DNA from: Oscillospiraceae bacterium
Lineage (GTDB): Bacteria; Bacillota; Clostridia; Oscillospirales; Ruminococcaceae
Direction of reading: 5' to 3'
Assembly: GCA_015066115.1 (NCBI GenBank)
Contig: SVOZ01000001.1
Span: 124,001 to 188,000 of the forward strand
Length of the DNA: 64,000 bases
Part shown: positions 1-8,308 of the stretch, piece by piece
How positions within the stretch are numbered: position 1 is the first letter of the stretch
How the letters are laid out: every line of letters begins with the position of its first letter
Position numbers and translations under genes: made by a program
The notes under the pieces: model-generated
The model's database searches: none
What the model was told of the DNA's origin: nothing
Seen by the model: only the letters and a program-made list of their open reading frames with translations

Positions 1-1
1 A

Positions 2-1915
2 ACTCAGAGCGTTGAGGTTCAAAAAGAAGAGGTAACTGTTAATAAAGAGCTTATAGAGTTTCGTGAAAGCCGAAAGAAAAAGGTTGAAAAGTTTGTGCTT
101 TTCGGCGAGGAAGAGGAAGAAAACGATCCTGAAACAGAAAACAGTGAGCCGCAGCAGCAAGAGGTAAAGGTGCTTGAGGATTTTAATGATTATTCTGAAT
201 CCGCCGCAATAATCAAGGACCTTTCAGGAATTAAAGCAAGCCTTACCCTGCGCCTTATAGTGCTTTCGGCGCTGACGATTATTTCGGCATATATAGAGCT
301 TGGAAACAGATTTAATTTTCCAATGCTTGAAATGCTAAACAGGGATCTTCAGCCGCTTTCCTATCTAATAATTAGCGCTCTTGTTTTTATAGCGGCGGCT
401 GTTGTTTCGGCGCCTGCTGTTTTCGGCGGAATTGCTTCGCTTTTCAGATTTAAAGCAGATGGGGACTCGCTGCTTTCGGTGTCTGCAATAGGAAGCGCTG
501 TGCAGTATATAGCGCTGTTTGCTTCTCCGCTTTACATTTCGAGCGCAAGGAACACGGTTTTTGTTTATGGATTTATCTCTATCCTTGCAATGCTCATAAA
601 CACAATAGGAAAGCTTCTGATCGTAAAAAGGGTACGCCTTAATTTCAGGTTTGTTTCGGGCGGATATGAAAAATATGCCGTTACAATGCCCGAAAGTGAG
701 AAAATTAATGCCTTTGTAAAAGAACAGTTTGATGTTTCTTATGCAGGTGTTGCAGTTGCTAAGAAAACTGACTTTATCGGAAACTTTTTAAACTACTCTT
801 TCAGAGAAGATCTTTCCGACACGGTAAGCCGCTTTGTTTCGCCTATGCTTATCCTGGGGGCGCTTGTTTTGGCGGCCGTTAGCTTTGTGCTTATGAAGGA
901 TGTTCAGAAAGCAGCATCGACATTTGCGGCAGTAACCGCAATTTGCGCACCGGTTTCTGTAATGATTTCTGTAAACCTGCCGCTTCTCAGTGCAGTTAAA
1001 AAGCTTGTGTCAAGAGGAAGTATGATTTCGGGCCTTTCTGCCTGTAACGAGATTTACGACACAAACTCCGTGCTTATCAAATCTTCCGATCTTTTCCCCA
1101 AGGGATCTATTCAGCTTAGCGCAATAAAAACCTTTGCGGCAGGCAAAATTGATGATGTTATCCTTGATGCCGCAAGCGTTGTTATAAGAGCAGAGAGCGA
1201 TCTTTCGGATGTTTTCCTTTCGGTAATCGGCGGCAGACGCGACCTTTTGCATCCTGTAGACAGCATTGTTTATGAAGAGTCTATGGGATTGAGCGCTTGG
1301 GTTCAGTCGAAAAGGGTGCTTATCGGAAACAGAGAGCTTATAAGTAACCACGGAATAGATGTTCCCTCAAAGGATTATGAAGAAAGATATTTAAGCAGCG
1401 GAATGGATATGGTATATCTCGCAGAGTCGGGAGAACTTGCTGCGGTTTTCCTTATTCAGTATAAACCCGGCAAACAGATCAAAAAGGCAATGAAGGCTCT
1501 GAGAAATCTCTCAATAGGCGTTGTTGCCGTTTCTACCGACCCCAATATAAATGCTCAAAAAATCGCCAAGATTTTCGATGTTGAAGAAAGCATGATAAAA
1601 ACTGTTCCTGCCGATAAGCAGGGTGAAACAGAAAGAGTTATGCGTCAGAGCAGCAGGGAAGATGTGGGGGTCGCAAGCATCTCGAGCTTTACCGCCTTTG
1701 TGCAGACTATTTTTGCCGCTATAAAGCTTAAAAGCATTGCGGCACTTGCTGTTTCTCTTCAAACAGCAGGCGCAATTCTCGGCTTTGCAATTATGGCATT
1801 CTTCACGCTTATGTCGGGAAGCATAAGCATTTCTATTGAGGCGATCTTGCTGTATCAGCTCTTCTGGCTTATGGTTGTAATAATTATTCCTGCCTTCAGA
1901 AAGGTTAAAATTTAA
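2..1915 (+). CDS. P-type ATPase-like polytopic membrane protein lacking catalytic motifs (5' partial)
   Basis: The ORF track starts at a GTG at base 95, but the same frame is open to the left edge, so the gene begins outside the window; 637 codons are visible. After a charged, Glu-rich start come about six hydrophobic segments (roughly residues 80-330), a cytoplasmic domain (about 335-575) and two C-terminal segments, which is the layout of P1-type transport ATPases. Family relics are visible: ICAPVSV where CPC-type pumps have their membrane motif, LLHPVDS like the nucleotide-domain HP motif, and ADKQGE like the P-domain PxxK. However, the DKTGT phosphorylation motif is replaced by IKSSDLF, TGD by STD, and GDGxND is missing. 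I infer a non-pumping relative, perhaps a sensor or scaffold. A terminator follows. Substrate and role are unknown. Confidence 0.8.
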   Translation, partial: TQSVEVQKEEVTVNKELIEFRESRKKKVEKFVLFGEEEEENDPETENSEPQQQEVKVLEDFNDYSESAAIIKDLSGIKASLTLRLIVLSALTIISAYIELGNRFNFPMLEMLNRDLQPLSYLIISALVFIAAAVVSAPAVFGGIASLFRFKADGDSLLSVSAIGSAVQYIALFASPLYISSARNTVFVYGFISILAMLINTIGKLLIVKRVRLNFRFVSGGYEKYAVTMPESEKINAFVKEQFDVSYAGVAVAKKTDFIGNFLNYSFREDLSDTVSRFVSPMLILGALVLAAVSFVLMKDVQKAASTFAAVTAICAPVSVMISVNLPLLSAVKKLVSRGSMISGLSACNEIYDTNSVLIKSSDLFPKGSIQLSAIKTFAAGKIDDVILDAASVVIRAESDLSDVFLSVIGGRRDLLHPVDSIVYEESMGLSAWVQSKRVLIGNRELISNHGIDVPSKDYEERYLSSGMDMVYLAESGELAAVFLIQYKPGKQIKKAMKALRNLSIGVVAVSTDPNINAQKIAKIFDVEESMIKTVPADKQGETERVMRQSSREDVGVASISSFTAFVQTIFAAIKLKSIAALAVSLQTAGAILGFAIMAFFTLMSGSISISIEAILLYQLFWLMVVIIIPAFRKVKI

Positions 1916-1925
1916 ATAACATTTT

Positions 1926-1967
1926 TTACCCTGTCGGTTCATATAATCGACAGGGTAATTTTTTTAT
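1926..1967 (+). terminator. Rho-independent terminator
   Basis: The inverted repeat TTACCCTGTCG/CGACAGGGTAA with an 11-base loop is followed by a T-rich run. It sits just after the stop of the P-type-ATPase-like gene. Confidence 0.85.
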
Positions 1968-1985
1968 TTTTGTATGAAATTTTTA

Positions 1986-2014
1986 TTGAAATTAATATAA
2001 ATGTATAGTATAAT
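1986..2014 (+). promoter_or_regulatory. sigma-A type promoter for the EF-G-like gene
   Basis: TTGAAA and TATAAT are separated by 17 bases, about 80 bases upstream of the EF-G-like start codon. The consensus match is good; the start of transcription is inferred. Confidence 0.7.
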
Positions 2015-2092
2015 AAAGAAAATTGCATAAAAAAATTAAACTTTTTTGGCTTTTTTTATTTATTATTTTCAAATTAAGGAGCGTAGATAGCA

Positions 2093-4159
2093 ATGAAACA
2101 GTATCCAATCGACAAAATAAGAAACGTAGCCCTAACAGGTCACGGTGGAAGCGGAAAGACCACTTTTGCCGAGGCATTATTATACATAGCAGGTGCTACC
2201 GACCGTTTTGGCAAAATTTCAGACGGAAACACAGTTTTTGATTTTGACCCCGAAGAAATTAAGAGAAAGACTTCTGTTTCGTCAGCGGCTGCTCCTTATG
2301 AGTGGAAGGATTATAAGGTTAATTTAATAGACTCACCCGGTGCTTTTGACTTTGAAGGCGGTCTTATTGAGGCTGTTACTGCAAGTGACACCGTTGTTAT
2401 TGAGCTTTCGGGTAAATCGGGTGTAACTGTTGGTGCACAGCGCGCCTGGGATCTTGCAAAGGCTCAGAAAAAGGCAAGGATGTTCTTTATTTCTAAGCTT
2501 GACCGCGAAAGCGCAAACTTCCAAAAGGTTTTCAATGAGCTTCGCGAGCTTTACGGACATTGTGTTTGCCCTGTTGTTATTCCTCATGGCAAGGAAGGCC
2601 ACGTTGAGTGCTATATAGATATCGCAAGAAATAAGGCATACACCTATGATGAAAGCGGAAAAGAAACAGAGGTTGCCATTCCGCAGGATGATTTTCTTAA
2701 TAAGGCACATGTACTGCTTACAGAAGCAGTTGCTGAAAGTGACGAAGAATTATTTGAAAAATATTTGGCCGGAGAAACCTTTACCGAGCAGGAGATCATA
2801 AAAGGTCTTCGAGCAGGCGTTTGCGATGGAAGCATCGCTCCCGTGCTTTGCGGAAGCGCTCTGTTCCTTGCGGCTGTTGAGCGTTTTCTCTATGCTATTA
2901 ACGATTATGCGCCTTCTCCTGCAGATAATGTCAGCGTTGCTTTTGATAAAGAAGGCCAAAAGGTCGAAGTTAAATGTGACGAGAGCGAACCCGCAATGCT
3001 TCAGGTGTTTAAAACTGTTGCAGACCCGTTTGTTGGTAAGCTTTCTTATTTCAAAGTGCTTTCGGGCAAGATCGACTCTGATACGAGCCTTTTAAATGCG
3101 TCAAACGGACAGCAGGAAAAGATAGGTAAGCTTGTAATCATAAAGGGTAAAAAGCAAGAGGATGTTAAATCTATCAGCGCAGGTGATATAGGCGCTGTTG
3201 CTAAACTTGCAACAACCGTAACAGGAGATTGCCTCTGCGCTCCCTCAAGAGTGCTCAAATGTGCGCCCCTGCCTTTCCCGCGTCCGACTCTTATGCAGGC
3301 AGTTGTTCCTAAAAATAAAGGTGATGAGGGCAAGATCTCTCAGAATATCCAAAGGCTCAGAGAAGAGGATCCCACCCTCGACTTTGCAGTTAACCCCGAA
3401 ACCAGACAGCAGGTTATTTCAGGCCTTGGTGAACAGCACCTTGATGTTGTTGTTTCTAAGCTTAAATCTAAGTTTGGTCTTGAAGTAAATCTTGAAAAGG
3501 CCCGTGTGCCTTACCGCGAGACAATTAAGAAAAAGGTAAAGGTTCAGGGTAAATATAAAAAGCAGTCGGGCGGACACGGCCAGTATGGCGATGTTTGGGT
3601 CGAGTTTGAGCCCTGCGATAGCGACGATATGATCTTTGAAGAAAAGGTGTTCGGCGGAGCTGTTCCTAAAAACTTCTTCCCGGCAGTTGAAAAGGGACTC
3701 CGCGATAGTATGGATAAGGGCTTTTTGGCAGGCTATCCTATGGTTGGCGTTAAGGCAACATTGGTTGACGGATCTTACCATCCCGTTGACTCCTCTGAAA
3801 TGTCCTTTAAGCTTGCCGCCAATGTAGCATTTAAAAATGCTATGGCAGATGCATCACCCGTGCTCCTTGAACCCATCGTTAAGCTCACGGCAAACGTTCC
3901 CGAAGCCAACACAGGCGATATCTTAGGCGATCTTAATAAGCGCCGCGGCAGAGTTTTGGGAATGAATCCTGCAGGCAAGGGAATGAGTACAGTTGAGGCT
4001 GAGGTTCCAATGTCCGAGATCGGCGATTTTACAACAGTCCTGCGTTCTATGACTCAGGGAAGAGGCAGCTTTGAGACCGCTTTTGAGCGCTACGAACAGC
4101 TTCCTACAGCTCTTGAGGAAAAGGTTATTGCAGATAACAAGGCTAATATGAGTGAATAA
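2093..4159 (+). CDS. EF-G-like translation-factor GTPase
   Basis: This 688-residue protein has the full EF-G domain order: GTPase domain, domain II, then III-V including the C-terminal EF-G fold (QYGDVWVEFEP, RGRVLGM). The P-loop is GHGGSGKT (residues 16-23), the G3 motif is DSPGA (80-84) and G4 is SKLD (about 135-138). The GHGGSGKT start and the conserved DGNTVFDFDPEE stretch mark the EF-G-like paralogue family (sometimes called EF-G II) rather than the canonical fusA product, which has AHIDAGKTT and DTPGH. The histidine that assists GTP hydrolysis in EF-Tu/EF-G is alanine here. The gene stands alone with its own promoter and terminator. It probably binds the ribosome, but its cellular role is not established. 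Confidence 0.85.
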   Translation: MKQYPIDKIRNVALTGHGGSGKTTFAEALLYIAGATDRFGKISDGNTVFDFDPEEIKRKTSVSSAAAPYEWKDYKVNLIDSPGAFDFEGGLIEAVTASDTVVIELSGKSGVTVGAQRAWDLAKAQKKARMFFISKLDRESANFQKVFNELRELYGHCVCPVVIPHGKEGHVECYIDIARNKAYTYDESGKETEVAIPQDDFLNKAHVLLTEAVAESDEELFEKYLAGETFTEQEIIKGLRAGVCDGSIAPVLCGSALFLAAVERFLYAINDYAPSPADNVSVAFDKEGQKVEVKCDESEPAMLQVFKTVADPFVGKLSYFKVLSGKIDSDTSLLNASNGQQEKIGKLVIIKGKKQEDVKSISAGDIGAVAKLATTVTGDCLCAPSRVLKCAPLPFPRPTLMQAVVPKNKGDEGKISQNIQRLREEDPTLDFAVNPETRQQVISGLGEQHLDVVVSKLKSKFGLEVNLEKARVPYRETIKKKVKVQGKYKKQSGGHGQYGDVWVEFEPCDSDDMIFEEKVFGGAVPKNFFPAVEKGLRDSMDKGFLAGYPMVGVKATLVDGSYHPVDSSEMSFKLAANVAFKNAMADASPVLLEPIVKLTANVPEANTGDILGDLNKRRGRVLGMNPAGKGMSTVEAEVPMSEIGDFTTVLRSMTQGRGSFETAFERYEQLPTALEEKVIADNKANMSE

Positions 4160-4162
4160 CTT

Positions 4163-4197
4163 AAAAAAGCGGCGGAATTGTTTCCGCCGCTTTTTTG
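4163..4197 (+). terminator. Rho-independent terminator
   Basis: AAAAAAGCGGCGGAA and TTTCCGCCGCTTTTTT form a long stem with a three-base loop and T run directly after the EF-G-like gene. Confidence 0.92.
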
Positions 4198-4211
4198 TGT
4201 TGTGTAATCAA

Positions 4212-4230
4212 CCACCAGCAATGCTGGTGG
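4212..4230 (+). repeat. IS200-type left-end hairpin
   Basis: Perfect 8-bp stem CCACCAGC/GCTGGTGG with loop AAT. It matches the geometry of the right-end hairpin at 4910-4928, with two base differences in the stem arm. Confidence 0.7.
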
Positions 4231-4264
4231 CACCAAAAAGCTTTAGCTATGAGTAGAAAAAATA

Positions 4265-4324
4265 TCCTCCTTTGTCTAAAATAGAAATGGGTTTGCCAAC
4301 CACAACAAAAAAGACAAAGGAGGA
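4265..4324 (+). promoter_or_regulatory. Hairpin covering the transposase ribosome binding site
   Basis: TCCTCCTTTGTCT (4265-4277) is perfectly complementary to AGACAAAGGAGGA (4312-4324), which contains the Shine-Dalgarno sequence of the transposase GTG start at 4333. Pairing would hide the ribosome binding site, matching the translational self-repression known for IS200. Confidence 0.7.
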
Positions 4325-4332
4325 ATCAAGTC

Positions 4333-4799
4333 GTGAAACTTGACACAGAAAGTTTAGCACATACGAAGTGGAATTGCAAATATCATATAGTATTTGCACC
4401 AAAATATCGCAGACAGGTGATATACGGAAAGATAAATCAGATATAGGGATAATGTTGAGAAAGCTATGTGAATACAAACAGGTGGAAATAATAGAGGCAG
4501 AAGCCTGTAAAGATCACATACATATGCTTGTATCAATACCGCCCAAGTATAGTGTATCACAAATAATGGGATATTTAAAAGGGAAAAGTAGTCTAATGAT
4601 ATTTGAGAAGTACGCAAATATGAAGTATAAATATGGAAACAGACATTTCTGGTGCAGAGGATATTATGTAGATACAGTGGGGCGCAATAAAAAAGTAATA
4701 GCAGAATACATAAGAAATCAACTGCAAGAAGATGTAGCAAGTGATCAACTATCATTCAAGGAGTACATAGACCCGTTTACGGGTCAGCAGGTAAAATAA
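4333..4799 (+). pseudogene. tnpA: IS200/IS605 TnpA (Y1 transposase), frameshifted
   Basis: Translation from the GTG at 4333, behind AGGAGGA, gives MKLDTESLAHTKWNCKYHIV and continues to YGKI, then reaches TAG at 4444. The rest of the transposase (KSDIGIML onward) is in the frame of the 143-residue ORF in the track, whose first ~22 residues are a spurious out-of-frame reading. Restoring one A in the AAA run at 4434-4436 joins the halves into a typical ~155-residue TnpA. The metal-binding HIH (DHIHMLV) and the tyrosine helix (EYIRNQ) are in the downstream part. I read this as a single-base deletion. A sequencing error cannot be excluded. Confidence 0.82.
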
Positions 4800-4810
4800 G
4801 GCAAATAAAA

Positions 4811-4826
4811 AGCCCCTTTAGGGGCT
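4811..4826 (+). repeat. Hairpin downstream of tnpA
   Basis: AGCCCC-TTTA-GGGGCT lies within the right end of the IS, after the transposase stop. There is no T run, so it is more likely part of the IS end structure than a terminator. Confidence 0.5.
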
Positions 4827-4909
4827 GCCGGTGAAAGAGTTGCGGTTGGCAAACCTTTCGACGAGCCTATAGGCTCGGCCGGCCTTATGCCCTAAGGGGG
4901 CAGTGCATA

Positions 4910-4928
4910 CTACCGGCGCGGCCGGTAG
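4910..4928 (+). repeat. IS200-type right-end hairpin
   Basis: Perfect 8-bp stem CTACCGGC/GCCGGTAG with loop GCG. It is the same size and similar in sequence to the left-end hairpin at 4212-4230. Confidence 0.7.
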
Positions 4929-4952
4929 TTATGATTTTTTGCCTACGTAGTG

Positions 4953-4982
4953 TTTACAAAGGCTTATGTTTTGTGTTATAAT
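4953..4982 (+). promoter_or_regulatory. sigma-A type promoter for the ABC exporter
   Basis: TTTACA and TATAAT with an 18-base spacer lie 30 bases before the start codon. The promoter is just outside the IS right end. Confidence 0.65.
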
Positions 4983-5011
4983 TATTACATATTTGAAAAT
5001 TGAGGAGAAAA

Positions 5012-6931
5012 ATGATTATGAGAGGAATGGGAGGATTCGGGCCGCAATATGAGCGGGTTAAAAAGCCTCAGGGAATAGGAGATGTTCCGCGCTATTTAAA
5101 GGAACTTATTGGCGGCTTTTTCGTCCGTTATGGATATATAGTAAAGCTTGTCTGGAGATCGGGACCGTGGATTTTGTTTTTGCTTTCGGCTATTGCGATA
5201 GTCAGAGGTGTGCTTCCTGTTTTGGGTTCGATTATTTCTAAAAATATTCTCAATCAGCTTCAAGATGTTATTAAGATTGGTGCTGTATCTGAGGCTGATT
5301 TCTTTAGCTCTGGAATAATGTTTTTGCTTATTTTCCTTTTTGTTTATTGGGTGCTTGTAAGGGTCGTAAACTATGTAAACAGTGCGGTAAACCGTATTGC
5401 AGGAGAAAAGGTCGTCAAGCAGGTCAAGATCCAGATGATGGAAAAATCCAAACAGATCGACTTAGCTTCCTTTGATAACCCTCTATTTTACGAGAAGATG
5501 GAAAATGCAAACCGTGAGGCAGGTAACAGACCGATTTCCATTTTGTCCGAGACCTTTAGCATTGTAAGTAGCCTTATTGAGTTTACAAGCTATCTTGTAA
5601 TTTTGCTTGCCGCTCCCGCGCTTCGCTGGGCAACCTTTGTAATTCTGCTTGTGTCTATTCCTTCTGCGGTTATAAATTTTGTTTACAGAAAAAAGAACTT
5701 CCAGTATATGAGATTTCGTTCCAAGGAACGCAGACAGATGAATTACTATTCCGACACACTTGTTAATAAGGACCTTATTAAAGAGGTCAGAATGTATGAT
5801 CTTGCTGACACCTTTATCGGACACTATTCAAATGTTTTTGCAAAATATTATAAAGGCCTTCGCTCTCTTATTTTAAGCGAAAGCGCCTGGCATATTGTTG
5901 TCGGTGTCGTTTCGGGAGTTGTAAACCTTGTTTTCTATGTAATAATTGCTAAAAAGGTTTTCGTCGGCGAAATGATGATAGGTGATTACACCCTTTACAC
6001 AGGCGCAATTACCTCTATTGCCACCTGCGTAGGAACCCTTATTTCGCACTCTGCTATGATTTATGAAGGAACCCTTTTTATAGATAACCTTATGGCGTTT
6101 ATGAAAGAAAAGCAAACAGTCGTGCCGCTGAGCGATAAACCTGAAAAGGTGGTCCACAACACGGGGCATACAATTGAGTTTAAAAATGTTTGCTTTAAAT
6201 ATCCCGGAACAGAAAAATATGTTCTCAATAATATAAATCTTACAATTAAAGCAGGGCAAACTGTTGTTCTCGTTGGCCTTAACGGAGCGGGAAAAACAAC
6301 CCTGATAAAACTTTTAACAAGACTGTATGACCCAACCGAAGGAGAAATTTTGCTCGACGGCAAAAATCTCAAGGAATATGATATACATAGCCTTTACAGC
6401 ATTTTCAGCATCATCTTCCAGGATTTCGGGAAATATGCCTTTACCGTTGAAGAGAATATCCGCTTTGGAGACCTAAATAAAGAAAGAAATATTGATGATA
6501 TAAAAAATGCCGCTGTAAAGAGCTCTGCCAAGAACTATATTGATAGTCTCCCCAAAGGGTTTGACACCCCGCTTATGCGAATTTTCGAGCCCGACGGACT
6601 TGAGCTTTCTATCGGTCAGTGGCAAAAGCTTGCAATTGCCAGAGCGTTTTATTCTGATTCTGACATTCTTATTCTCGATGAGCCAACTGCGTCTCTTGAC
6701 CCGATTGCCGAGCAGGAGATATATAATCAATTTGATGAACTCAGGGAAAATAAAACGACTGTTTTTGTTTCTCATAGGCTTTCAAGTGCAACCGTTGCGG
6801 ATCAGATAATAGTTCTTGAAAACGGATGTGTGATTGAAAACGGAACTCACGATGAGCTTATGAGCCTCGGCGGAAAGTATCATAAGCTTTTCTCGACACA
6901 GGCGAAACGATATATTTCACAGAAAAACTAA
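5012..6931 (+). CDS. ABC exporter, fused permease and ATPase
   Basis: One polypeptide (639 residues) holds an N-terminal transmembrane domain with about six helices (roughly 45-345) and a C-terminal nucleotide-binding domain: Walker A GLNGAGKTT (about 421-429), signature LSIGQWQ (about 532, Ile for the usual Gly), Walker B ILILDEP (about 551-557) and a switch histidine in VSHRLS. This is a half-transporter that must dimerise. I chose the ATG at 5012 behind GAGGAG over the TTG at 5000 in the track; ATG 5018 is also possible. The SGNH hydrolase gene follows after 17 bases and is probably cotranscribed. Substrate unknown; a lipid, peptide or acylated envelope precursor would fit the context. Confidence 0.87.
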   Translation: MIMRGMGGFGPQYERVKKPQGIGDVPRYLKELIGGFFVRYGYIVKLVWRSGPWILFLLSAIAIVRGVLPVLGSIISKNILNQLQDVIKIGAVSEADFFSSGIMFLLIFLFVYWVLVRVVNYVNSAVNRIAGEKVVKQVKIQMMEKSKQIDLASFDNPLFYEKMENANREAGNRPISILSETFSIVSSLIEFTSYLVILLAAPALRWATFVILLVSIPSAVINFVYRKKNFQYMRFRSKERRQMNYYSDTLVNKDLIKEVRMYDLADTFIGHYSNVFAKYYKGLRSLILSESAWHIVVGVVSGVVNLVFYVIIAKKVFVGEMMIGDYTLYTGAITSIATCVGTLISHSAMIYEGTLFIDNLMAFMKEKQTVVPLSDKPEKVVHNTGHTIEFKNVCFKYPGTEKYVLNNINLTIKAGQTVVLVGLNGAGKTTLIKLLTRLYDPTEGEILLDGKNLKEYDIHSLYSIFSIIFQDFGKYAFTVEENIRFGDLNKERNIDDIKNAAVKSSAKNYIDSLPKGFDTPLMRIFEPDGLELSIGQWQKLAIARAFYSDSDILILDEPTASLDPIAEQEIYNQFDELRENKTTVFVSHRLSSATVADQIIVLENGCVIENGTHDELMSLGGKYHKLFSTQAKRYISQKN

Positions 6932-6948
6932 TAAGTTTGGTGATTAAA

Positions 6949-8109
6949 ATGAATAAAAAGCCGAAAAAATATAAGATTTACAGCGTCCGCAGGGTAAATA
7001 GAACCCTGCTGACTTCTGTTGTTTTGTCCGTTATAGCCTGCGCGCTTGCCCTGGTGCTTCTTTTTGTGCTCGTTCTCGGCCCAAATGATAAAACATCGTC
7101 GGGCGGCTCGTCATCTGCTATGGCGGTGTCTGAGGTTTCAAGTGCGGTGGCGCAGTCTGAGGTAGAAACCTCGTCGATTGCGCAAACAAGTAGCCAGGCT
7201 TCAACATCTTCAAAAACTATGGCAACATCTTCGGCGTCTTCAAAAACTAATGAGACTTCAAAGGTAGCTTCTGTGGCCACGGGAAACAAAAACAATTACG
7301 GGCTTCCTTTTGATGTTTATGCCGAGGCTAAAGAGTGGACCTATGTGGTGGATAAAAGCAAACCTGTTCCTCTTCAGCCCTGCGTTGATAACAGCTTCTT
7401 TACAGATGCGATGTTTGTTGGTGACTCAATAACAACCGGAATTGACCTTTATAACATAGTAAGCAATGTTCCTGTAGTGGCTTACACGGGAATAAACTCA
7501 AACACCATTTTAACCCGTGAGGTTATAAAAACCTCGTCCGGAAAGGTTACATTTTTGCAGGCAATGAAAAAATACAACCCCAAACATATCTATATTATGC
7601 TTGGAATTAACGGAATTGCGTTTCAGTCTAAGGATAAGTTTATAAGCGGTTATTCCAAATTTGTTGATGAGGTAAAGAAACAGCACCCCAATGCTGTGAT
7701 CTATCTACAATCCATTCTTCCTGTTACGGCAAAAAAGCAAAGCAACGATAGTCGATTTGCTAACTCAAAAATAAACACATATAATGCGGCCATAGCCCAG
7801 CTTGCCAAAGATAAAGGTGTTTATTATCTGAATGTGGCAGAATCCTTTAAGGATGCAAACGGAAACCTGCCTTCTGCCGCATCAAGTGACGGAATACATT
7901 TCGGAACAGGGTATTACAGACGCTGGATAGAATATCTTAAAAGACACACGGTTTATACCGGTAAAATACCTACGGCAACCTCTTCCAAGGCGCCAACAAG
8001 CAGTGCCGCGGCAGGCAGCAGCGCTCCAACAAGCAGCGCGGCAGAATCATCCTCGTCGCAGGCTACAACAAGTGTTTCGGTCTCTTCAGAGCAAACAACT
8101 TCTCAGTAA
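6949..8109 (+). CDS. Membrane-anchored SGNH/GDSL hydrolase
   Basis: A 386-residue protein with a basic start, one membrane segment (about residues 20-45), a Ser/Thr/Ala-rich linker (about 48-110), an SGNH hydrolase domain (about 120-345) and a second low-complexity Ser/Thr/Ala tail. Block I is FVGDSIT (nucleophile Ser near 156), an Asn-containing LGING block follows, and the catalytic Asp/His pair is in DGIHF (near 314). It should act outside the membrane as an esterase or acyltransferase on an envelope glycan or lipid. The ATG at 6949 is preferred because GGTGA lies five bases before it; the TTG at 6937 in the track has no such site. Cotranscribed with the ABC exporter. Confidence 0.82.
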   Translation: MNKKPKKYKIYSVRRVNRTLLTSVVLSVIACALALVLLFVLVLGPNDKTSSGGSSSAMAVSEVSSAVAQSEVETSSIAQTSSQASTSSKTMATSSASSKTNETSKVASVATGNKNNYGLPFDVYAEAKEWTYVVDKSKPVPLQPCVDNSFFTDAMFVGDSITTGIDLYNIVSNVPVVAYTGINSNTILTREVIKTSSGKVTFLQAMKKYNPKHIYIMLGINGIAFQSKDKFISGYSKFVDEVKKQHPNAVIYLQSILPVTAKKQSNDSRFANSKINTYNAAIAQLAKDKGVYYLNVAESFKDANGNLPSAASSDGIHFGTGYYRRWIEYLKRHTVYTGKIPTATSSKAPTSSAAAGSSAPTSSAAESSSSQATTSVSVSSEQTTSQ

Positions 8110-8111
8110 AT

Positions 8112-8153
8112 AAAAAATAAGCCCTCTGCCTTTAAGCAGAGGGCTTATTTTTT
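8112..8153. terminator. Bidirectional Rho-independent terminator
   Basis: AAAAAATAAGCCCTCTGC and GCAGAGGGCTTATTTTTT form a stem with A and T tracts on both sides. It can stop the SGNH gene from the left and the cysteine-rich microprotein gene from the right. Confidence 0.88.
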
Positions 8154-8161
8154 AAGCTAAA

Positions 8162-8278
8162 TTAGCTGCAGGAGCAGCCACATCCGTTATTGTCGTTACC
8201 GCAGCAGCAAACAAGGATGATGATGAGAAGAATGATCCAGGTGCAGTTGCCGTTACCGAAGAAGTTGTTTCCACACAT
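8162..8278 (-). CDS. 38-residue cysteine-rich membrane microprotein
   Basis: This gene is too short for the ORF track. On the minus strand AAAGGAGG lies eight bases before an ATG that opens MCGNNFFGNGNCTWIILL, continues through a hydrophobic core (TWIILLIIILV) into CCCG, and ends CGCSCS. The reading frame uses the strongest kind of ribosome binding site in the window and ends at the shared terminator. The shape, a Gly/Asn/Cys-rich start, one membrane helix and a Cys-rich end with eight cysteines in all, resembles small YjcZ-like and high-cysteine proteins of spore formers. A sigma-K/E-like promoter lies upstream. Function unknown; a spore-surface or membrane role is an inference. Confidence 0.8.
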   Translation of the reverse strand: MCGNNFFGNGNCTWIILLIIILVCCCGNDNNGCGCSCS

Positions 8279-8308
8279 GTGCGTTTCCTCCTTTTTTAGA
8301 TTTCATCA

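Larger units (their letters stand above)
4205..4935 (+). mobile_element. IS200/IS605-family insertion sequence, probably inactive
   Basis: A single-gene IS of about 0.7 kb lies between the EF-G-like terminator and the ABC-transporter promoter. The left end carries the hairpin CCACCAGC-AAT-GCTGGTGG (4212-4230) and the right end CTACCGGC-GCG-GCCGGTAG (4910-4928). Both have 8-bp stems with 3-base loops and related sequence, as expected for the subterminal structures recognised by Y1 transposases. The transposase frame is broken. As usual for this family there are no terminal inverted repeats or target duplication, so the exact ends are approximate. Confidence 0.82.

Noticed and set aside
4333-4799. 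Programmed frameshift in the IS200 transposase
   Set aside because: IS200 TnpA is normally a single frame, there is no slippery heptamer, and a one-base deletion in an A run explains the break.
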